64,000 nt of DNA, taken from NCBI GenBank assembly GCA_001972305.1, contig BDDD01002136.1, positions 198,617-262,616 of the forward strand, written 5' to 3'. This document shows positions 57,349 to 64,000 of the stretch, in pieces (the stretch's first letter is position 1; each line of letters begins with the position of its first letter). The translations under genes and the position numbers were made by a program. This DNA comes from Cephalotus follicularis. Lineage: Eukaryota; Streptophyta; Magnoliopsida; Oxalidales; Cephalotaceae. The notes under the pieces were generated by a model. That model worked only from the letters and a program-made list of their open reading frames with translations, was not told the origin of the DNA and did not search any database.

Positions 57349-58842
57349 TGATGGAAAAGGTAAAACGTCTCCGGAGTAAAAAATGGACTTAGGTGTAAAG
57401 GATGCAAAACAAAACTTAAAACATAATCATGGCAGCGGAAAGACACCCAAAACAAATCAATTTTGACATAAACACAAGCCACAAGGATCACCACATCATC
57501 ACAATAATTGAATAAGTGTCACCAATGGCATGCAAAGGTAACACACAAACATGGCAATAGGAGATAGAGATAAGGAGGTATACCAATGGTGTATGCTCCT
57601 TCTTTCTCTGTTGCAACAAGCTTGGGAAGACACCCTCAAGATGATCCTCCTACTCCCTGGTGGTCTTCCTGCAAGAACAGAAACTGGTCCAAGCCAGTAA
57701 GGAAGAAGCAAACTCACTATACTCACACACACACTCTCTCAAAACTTAGAAAGAGTAAATTGATATTGACCAGAGAAGCCAAAATCAATCCACCCTAAAT
57801 AAGTTACTTCCTTGGTGTTTATTAGTGAAGGAATACTTAAGTGCAGAGAGGCAACAATCTGTAAAATGTCCAGCAAAAACTCTCTTTCTTTTCTAACCCT
57901 TATTCTGCAGATAAAGCTTCCACCAGCCACATTACCCACTCTCCCACTCTCCTATTCACACAAGATCATGATGCTAACTCCAAGGAAGCATGAAGCCATG
58001 ATCCCCACGTATTGACATTGTGCATCGACGTGAGAAAATGGCTGAATATGAGAGAGAAACCGTTCCCACGTCATGCGCCCATGAAGGCCACTCACAGTCA
58101 CGTACTAAGCGTCGATGCCTATCCAAAAACGTCGACGCTTATTGTCTAAGCGTCGACGCTTTTGCACAAAGCATTGACTCTTAGACATGACATAAACATC
58201 AATGCTATTCCAAAAGGCGTCGATGCTTTAAAGGCTGATTAAAAACACTTTCACTTAAATTGACTCCAACTCATTTCAGTGATCTACATATCCCTTCGAA
58301 TATTGATTAAGTAGGATCAAACAAGTGTGTCACCACAAATTACAAAATCCACTTAACCGAAATTTGATAAAAATACACCAAGACTTAATATGTCCAACAT
58401 ATTAAAGAACTAATCATTATTGGGCAGGGACCCTATATAATCTTGGTTAAAATCGGAGGTATTCATAAATTATCAAAATACCCCCAGGGTTTGGTTTAGC
58501 CATTCTAAATGGTTCTAGACCAATTTAAATGCTCTCAGAATAGTATCTAATATTATCCACATAGAAAAATTAATCTAATTAATATTCCCATAATTTATTA
58601 CACACCACTTTAACCTAAGATTTTCTAAGTCGTCGGTTCACATGTACTATAATCCCTTATCATACATGACCCCGATTGAGGTATAGGGTAAGGATACGTG
58701 TCAACTCTAGATAATACCTCAATACCTAAAATATCTGATTATTACTAGGACCTTTTGCAGATTCTCCAGAAATCTAATTTCCAATCTCCATCAACCTTGG
58801 CCAAGGATTTCATAAGTCCAAAGTATAATCAGACAATAATAA
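57349..58842 (-). mobile_element. 5' LTR of Cop-B, interrupted by a CACTA end
   Basis: It starts TGATGGAAAAGGTAAAACG and follows the left LTR (49338 on) closely for about 1.5 kb, then stops at AATAA where CACTACTAAAA begins. The missing roughly 0.7 kb of LTR should lie beyond the nested elements, outside the window. A TCGA-type cluster lies at 58105-58230. Confidence 0.88.
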
Positions 58843-59310
58843 CACTACTAAAAAATAGGGCAACGGGGAGGGCACTTCCCCTCGCCATCCCCTCGTAGTT
58901 GAGTCAATGGCGAGGGTATGGCTAGGGGAAGATACCCTTGCCGAATGCCTCTTCGCCATTAACCATGGAGAGGGTCTGGCGAGGGCACAACGAGAGTGCC
59001 CTCCCCTCGGCTTACAATGCCCTCGCCATGTGCGAGGGTATGGCGAGGGTAGGTTCCCCTCGCCGTAATCTGCTCGGTAAGCCCCGCTACCCTAGCAACC
59101 CTCGTCGAGTAGAATTGCTGCAGAATGGAGAGGGCAGAACCCTAGCCATGCCCTCTCCATTCTGCAGATTTTGCCGATGCTTTCATCAGCGGAATCCGTT
59201 CCCCATATCCAAGAAAAACCTACAATTCATTCAGCAGTAACCACAATAATAGTTTATATTTCAATTGTCTGTCTAATGGACTCCATCCATAAATACTCAA
59301 GAGAACATTC
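58843..59310 (+). mobile_element. CACTA element end with subterminal repeats
   Basis: The terminus CACTACTAAAAAATAGGG at 58843 is followed by dense GGCGAGGG / CCCTCGCC words (58860-59060) and an inverted pair CTGCAGAATGGAGAGGGC...CCCTCTCCATTCTGCAG (about 59118-59166). It resembles the end at 12436-12240, so both belong to one family. A TAA precedes it as a possible 3-bp duplication. It is cut at 59315 by the SIRE-like insertion. An ORF across the repeats (58938-59240) is rejected. Confidence 0.82.
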
Positions 59311-59315
59311 CATTC

Positions 59316-59824
59316 TGAAAAGTAAAGTATGGCAACCTTTAACTAATGTAATTTTTTTGCGGAATTAACAAATTAAGCTATGAACATAAACAATCACACA
59401 ATAACAAATAAATTAAAGAGATGAGGGATAGAATGAGTGCAAACAAATTTATAGTGGTTCGGAAAATCCGTGCCTACGTCCACTTTCTCAAGACCTCTTG
59501 AGTTTCCACTAGAATTCCCTAGCAACCTTTGATTTTCGGCTTACGGGTGCAAATCAAAGCAAAGCACCTTTACACTTGATTTAACTTCCGGGTGTAAATC
59601 AATGAAACACCTTACAAGGGTTCACTCCCCTCTATTACAAAGAATGATAAAAGTGATTGGTGGCAATTTAGAACCTTTGCAACACTTTCAACAATACAAC
59701 CAAGTGAGTATATGATTTTGTATGAAATCAAATCATGCATATAAGTGTTTCTTGATTATTACTTGTTTGTTAATCATCGAAACATAATCTTTAACACAAT
59801 TAAAGGGGTGGAAAAAAGTCAACA
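59316..59824 (-). repeat. 3' LTR of the second SIRE-like element
   Basis: 509 bp. In plus view it starts TGAAAAGTAAAGTATGGCAA, identical to 63837 on; on the minus strand it begins TGTTGACTTTTTTCC. Preceding flank CATTC (59311-59315) is the presumed target duplication, whose other half lies outside. It shares its last roughly 190 bases (minus sense) with the LTR at 27354-28517 but lacks the TCGA array. Confidence 0.85.
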
Positions 59825-60368
59825 ATCTCCCACTTTTTGATGATTGACAAAACAAGCCTATTATTTCATGATTTTGACATTTATCTTACTGAAATTAACT
59901 CACTTCCAAATTTATCAAGTCAAAGCATATGTCCAATTTATTTAGCAATAATTCTCCCCCTTTTTGTATGAATAGACTCAAAAAGATAGTATAAAATTAA
60001 AGTATACTTAAGCAACTATCAACACCAATTTATCAATGCAATCAATAATACCAATAAACATCTCATCTCCCCCTTTTTGTCAAGCAACAAAAAGTCCAAA
60101 GAGACTCCCCCTTAATCATAGCATATGTTTAAGCAATTTTTCTTTAACAAAGTCATACTCAAGTTTTAAAATATGGAGAGGAACCATAATAAAAGTAAGC
60201 ATAATTAATATATATTCAATTCCATCACCACAATAAAAACATTACAATAATCATAAAGCAAATTCATTACATAAACTTCAATAAAACATCAAGTTTTTCA
60301 AACACAAAATTCATAACAAGTTCATCACACATTACAAAACTAAAATATGAAATGCATAAGATGTTTGC
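59825..60368 (-). other. Purine tracts and 3' untranslated region of the second SIRE-like element
   Basis: On the minus strand AAAAAGTGGGAGAT abuts the LTR, and further AAAAAGGGGGAGA or AAGGGGGAGT boxes occur near 59955, 60070 and 60105, as in the first copy. No coding sequence. Confidence 0.7.
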
Positions 60369-61484
60369 TCAAGAAGATCCGGGAGGTGGTGGTTGAGGGT
60401 AGGCGTTTTGGAGCATTTGGATCACTTGGGCCATTTGCGCGTCTTGGGAGTCTAAGCGATCATAAATTTGATCCACCCTTCCTTGAATGTATTCCATTTT
60501 TGCTTGAAGCGACTCCATGGTTGGCCGACTACTACCACTTCCACTTCCACTTCTTCTTTCACTTGGCCTCATTTCGAATCTATCTCTGTCATCATCATCT
60601 TCTTCTTCTTCTCCAACATCTCCACCAACATCTACATTCGGTGCCCTCACCGGTGCTCTTCCCGCAGCTGGTATCTTTACCCATTGATCATCCTCAAACT
60701 TGATATTACAACTTCTTAAATCAGCTTTATTGATCAATTGTTTGGATTTTGGTTTGACATTGTGTTCATCACTTAGGTCAATGTCTAGGGTAGCAAGAAT
60801 TCTACTTAGGAGCATAGGGTATGGGAGGTGATTAGGTCTTGACAAGATATGGTTGACAATAAGGTATGGGATATTGACAAGGGTTCCATTCTTAATGCAA
60901 GCTATTAATTTTAGGTCTCGCTCGGATGGGAGTGTATGCGAGCCTTCCTTTGGCAACAAAGTGTTTGTAACTAGCAATAAGAGAATACGAGTAGCTATGG
61001 GCAAATGGCTACTCGTGACGGTCATAATAGGATTGACATTAGGCCGTTCTAAGCAAATTTCTAATGCATCAGATCTTTCGATATCATTGAAGTTTATGAT
61101 ACCGGTGCAAGGAATACCTAGGGTTTCTCCTATGAATTCAGGGGTTATATTAACAGCAACACCAAGAACAAAAGATTTGGCAACACAATTGGAGGGTTTT
61201 TCTAGGTTAGCATAAAAAAGTTTCACAATCCTAGGGTAAATAGGGTGTGATGAACACAAATAATCAAACCATCCTAATTGTTCAAGGCATTGTCTAATAG
61301 AAGCAATATTGCAAGTTAAAACAGCCCTATCTAACCACTTCTCATTATGTAATTTGACAGAGTTTAGAGTGAAATTATACCTATCCTCATTTTCCTTTGA
61401 GAGGAACAAGTCATCATCATAATCCTTTCTTGCACTTGAGCTTGCTTGCTTGGTTCCCTGATTTTTCCTCTTCCTTGATGCCAT
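60369..61484 (-). CDS. Additional ORF of the SIRE-like element: putative plant transposon protein, 371 codons
   Basis: Intact ORF starting MASRKRKNQGTKQASSSARK (basic, nuclear-localisation-like). Residues about 30-230 resemble the 'putative plant transposon protein' domain (PF20167-type): RYNFTLNSVKLHNEKWLD, IVKLFYANLEKPS, VLGVAVNITPEFIGETLGIP, RILLLLVTNTLLPKEGSHT and PYPMLLSRIL. An acidic run (GEEEEDDDDRDRFE), a Gly/Ser linker, a heptad-like coil (MESLQAKMEYIQGRVDQIYD) and a Pro-rich tail follow. It lies between gag and the 3' LTR on the same strand, where SIRE elements normally carry pol and an env-like ORF. It may be a captured gene. Function unknown. Confidence 0.75.
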   Translation of the reverse strand: MASRKRKNQGTKQASSSARKDYDDDLFLSKENEDRYNFTLNSVKLHNEKWLDRAVLTCNIASIRQCLEQLGWFDYLCSSHPIYPRIVKLFYANLEKPSNCVAKSFVLGVAVNITPEFIGETLGIPCTGIINFNDIERSDALEICLERPNVNPIMTVTSSHLPIATRILLLLVTNTLLPKEGSHTLPSERDLKLIACIKNGTLVNIPYLIVNHILSRPNHLPYPMLLSRILATLDIDLSDEHNVKPKSKQLINKADLRSCNIKFEDDQWVKIPAAGRAPVRAPNVDVGGDVGEEEEDDDDRDRFEMRPSERRSGSGSGSSRPTMESLQAKMEYIQGRVDQIYDRLDSQDAQMAQVIQMLQNAYPQPPPPGSS

Positions 61485-62115
61485 AGAAGATAAAAGGGCG
61501 ATATTTGGGCGATTTTTAGGGTTTGGCAGGTATTTTGGAGAGAGATTTGTGAGAGAGACAGAGAGAAAACGCGTGTTTTAAAGTCTGTTTTGTGTAAAAA
61601 CAGTCGACTGGTGTCATTGGACAGTCGACTGGATCACAGACAGTCGACTGGACCAGGACACCAGTCGACTGGAATCTACAGAAATAGAAATTGGCAGATT
61701 GATCTTGAAAGACGTCGATGTCTTATGAAAGGGGTCGACTTCTTTTGTAAAAACAGTCGACTGGACCAGGACATCAGTCGACTGGAATCTGCAGAAATAG
61801 AAATTGGCAGATTCGAGTCTTTTCTTTGATCCGAAGAAATCGTGGTCAGCTATTATTGATTAATAGTGACTTAGATATATGAGCATTTTGATGTGATTGA
61901 GTTGAAAACTCAATGTTTGATGCAAGACATGTTTTAAGAACAAATATACAATCAATCATGTAATTGCATTCAAGAAATCATAGCACATACATACATACCA
62001 ATTTTCATGACATGTACAAAAAAAAGAACTTACTACACATGTGCTCACTGGTCATATATATAACTTGATGTTCCATAGTACCATTTCCTTTGAGCACACC
62101 TACAAAGTAAGAGAT
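61485..62115 (-). other. Spacer between gag and the additional ORF, with a palindrome array
   Basis: About 630 bp without coding signal. At 61600-61765 seven or so CAGTCGACTGG units lie in tandem (one the perfect palindrome CCAGTCGACTGG), mixed with GACGTCGATGTCTTATG and GGTCGACTTCTTTTG of the other clusters. A phrase ending AATCTGCAGAAATAGAAATT occurs twice. The array sits immediately upstream of the ORF start at 61484 and could act on its expression. Confidence 0.7.
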
Positions 62116-63780
62116 TTAAACTTTTGGTACCCAAATAAATTTGGGTCCTTGAGTGTTAGTCACGAAAGTTCCTTTCAGAACCCAAATTTTCCTAGTTTTA
62201 CCATAATAACGATTATTTCTATATATGCAAGAAGTAGACACATGTCCATGTCTACCACAATAATTACAAGACATTTTATGCTCACTTTTCTTGATAAAGA
62301 AATTTTAAAAATGTTTGACATTTTTCATTTCATCGTAGCCGAGACCGGCTTTGTCAAACACACATCTTTGTAATCCTAGCAAATTATCCAACTTGTCACA
62401 ACTATTGGAAAATTTGGAAAACGTTTTCTTCAAAGCATCAATTTAAATTTTTCATTTTTCATTTTCTTCCAAAGAATCAATTGATAGTTTTGAGGAAACA
62501 TTTAGAATCTCAATCTCATTTATGTAAAAACTATTTTTATCTTTTAGAGATTCAATTTCATTTAAAAACTTGCTATTCTCACTCTTTAAATTATAAATTT
62601 CTTTTGACATAGAGATGACATTTTTCTTTAAAGTCTTATTTTTCAAACAAACATTCTCATACTCATCATACAATTTTTCATAAGCAATTTGATATTCATC
62701 AAATGTAAAGTTTACCTCTTCTTCTTCATCATCCTCAATTGCCATGTAAGCAATGTGTGCAACTTCTTCATCGCTTTCCTCTTCGGAGCTTGAGGAGTCG
62801 CTATCCGACCATGTGGCTACCATCGCTTTCTTCTTCTTGAAGTGTACATTCTTTTTCTTGAATTGCTCTTTCTTTTTAAGGTTTGGACATTCGTTTTTGA
62901 AGTGGTCGGGCTTCTTGCATTCATAGCATGTTGGTTCTTCCCATTTGCTTGGTTCTTCATCTTGAAGGTAATTCTTTTTGAAATTCTTTTTACCTTTTTG
63001 ATTCTTGAGGAACCTTTTGAATTGGGAGGTGATAAGCGCAACATCACCATCTTCATCACTTTCACTATCTTCCTTTGAAGCTTTGAAAGCGATTGCCTTT
63101 TTCTTCTTGACTTCCACATTCTCATGATTCTTCATTGTTGTTTCATACGTCATCAAGGAACCTAGGAGTTGTTCGAGTGGAAGAGTGGAAAGGTCCTTAG
63201 CCTCCTCAATTGCCGTCACCTTTGGAGTCCAACTCTTCGGCAAGCATCTTAAAATTTTCCTTACAAGTTCTTGGTTAGAATATGATTTGCCAAGATTCTT
63301 AAGAGAGTTAATAATGGTAGTAAAGCGAGTAAACATATCACTAATACTCTCATTATCATGCATTATAAACAATTCATATTCATGTACAAGCATGCTTATT
63401 TTTTATTCCTTAACTTGATTCGTGCCTTCATATGTGACTTCTAACAAATCCCACATTTGTTTAGCCGAATCACAAGAGGATATCCGATTAAATTCATTCG
63501 GGCCAACGGCACAAAATAAAACATGTTTGGCCTTAGAATTCAATTGGAGCATTCTAAAGTCATTGTCATTATATTCATTTTCGGGTTTAGGCGATACTAC
63601 TCCATATATAGTTCTAGTGGGCATCCTAGGACCATTAACAATTATATGCCATAATTGATAGTCAAGGGATTGTAAAAATATAGTCATTCTAGTCTTCCAA
63701 AAGCTATAATTAATTCCGTCAAAGAACGGAGGTCTAGTGATGGAGGAGCCTTCTAATCCTATGTTCATTTGGTTTGCCAT
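62116..63780 (-). pseudogene. Gag of the second SIRE-like element
   Basis: Start MANQMNIGLEGSS at 63780, stop at 62116: 1665 bp, exactly the length of the copy at 25179-26843, to which it aligns throughout. Trp44 is intact here. It has the knuckle CYECKKPDHFKNEC (Gly before His changed to Asp) and a C-terminal knuckle. A TAA near 63403 and stops from 62451 to about 62440 and near 62305 break it. Confidence 0.88.
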
Positions 63781-63822
63781 GGATCTATGTATCTCTAGCA
63801 ATTAAGAATAATGAGATAACCC

Positions 63823-64000
63823 TCTCTGATACCAATTGAAAAGTAAAGTATGGCAACCTTTAACTAATGTAATTTGTTTGCGGAATTAACAAATTAAGCT
63901 ATGAACATAAACAATCACACAATAACAAATAAATTAAAGAGATGAGAGATAGAAGGAGTGCAAACAAATTTATAGTGGTTCGGCAAATCCGTGCCTACGT
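63823..64000 (-). mobile_element. Primer site and start of 5' LTR, second SIRE-like element
   Basis: The minus strand reads TTGGTATCAGAGA next to the LTR, which starts at 63837 and is nearly identical to 59316-59480. The LTR is cut by the window end. This shows the element runs leftward and that both LTRs are present. Confidence 0.85.

Noticed and set aside
58938..59240. 100-codon plus ORF
   Set aside because: It covers CACTA GGCGAGGG repeats and then unrelated flank; no protein similarity recognisable.

Overview
This window is nuclear DNA of a flowering plant, probably a eudicot. The evidence is one multi-exon plant-type alpha/beta-hydrolase gene with canonical GT-AG introns, many plant LTR retrotransposon lineages, a Cassandra-type 5S-bearing LTR, CACTA and hAT DNA transposons, and an endogenous pararetrovirus. 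It behaves as a nested transposable-element block: I see a single convincing host gene (20000-22716, + strand, 5 exons, 376 codons plus stop). No database search was possible. Lineage names rest on motif recognition and are hedged.

Layout. 1-2713: 5' end of a minus-strand Gypsy (Tekay/Del-like) element (gag scrap, PBS, 2.4-kb LTR), inserted into an Athila-like Gypsy element. 2714-8697: that Athila-like element (protease, RT-RNase H, integrase, 3' LTR); its LTR carries a 406-bp Cassandra solo LTR with 5S rRNA-like sequence and a perfect 5-bp duplication. 8698-12436: minus-strand CACTA (En/Spm) TNP2 pseudogene with AT-rich 5' region and subterminal repeats. 12480-13762: a Copia-type LTR with heat-shock-element-like motifs, a 132-bp palindromic MITE, and a TRIM. 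15454-16026: a hAT-type non-autonomous element with exact 8-bp duplication. 17720-19507: a solo Gypsy-type LTR. 20000-22716: the host gene.

23633-34013: a minus-strand Copia element (called Cop-A here) lacking RT/RNase H, whose 3' LTR hosts a complete 3.6-kb SIRE-like gag-only element (24899-28517, duplication GCGTG). 34033-37440: Gypsy LTR sequences. 37451-49337: endogenous pararetrovirus (movement protein, coat protein, zinc knuckle, downstream 398-aa ORF), interrupted inside the coat-protein region by a 7-kb Tat-like Gypsy derivative (39733-46773, duplication GTAAG) that has lost gag-pol but keeps an antisense, apparently intron-bearing additional ORF and a 1.4-kb in-frame minisatellite. 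49338-58842: a second member of the Copia family (Cop-B) with all pol domains but broken. 58843-59310: CACTA end. 59316-64000: second SIRE-like element (minus strand) with gag plus an intact 371-codon ORF of the plant 'putative transposon protein' type, running off the window.

The most unusual signal is a TCGA-centred palindromic motif (ideal form AAAGACRTCGAYGTCTTT). It occurs in clusters in LTRs or leaders of at least five otherwise unrelated element families in the window (near 1690, 7150, 18860, 24365, 27466, 33160, 50085, 56880, 58105), with a related CCAGTCGACTGG array near 61600. It may be a shared regulatory, RNA-dimerisation or silencing signal.
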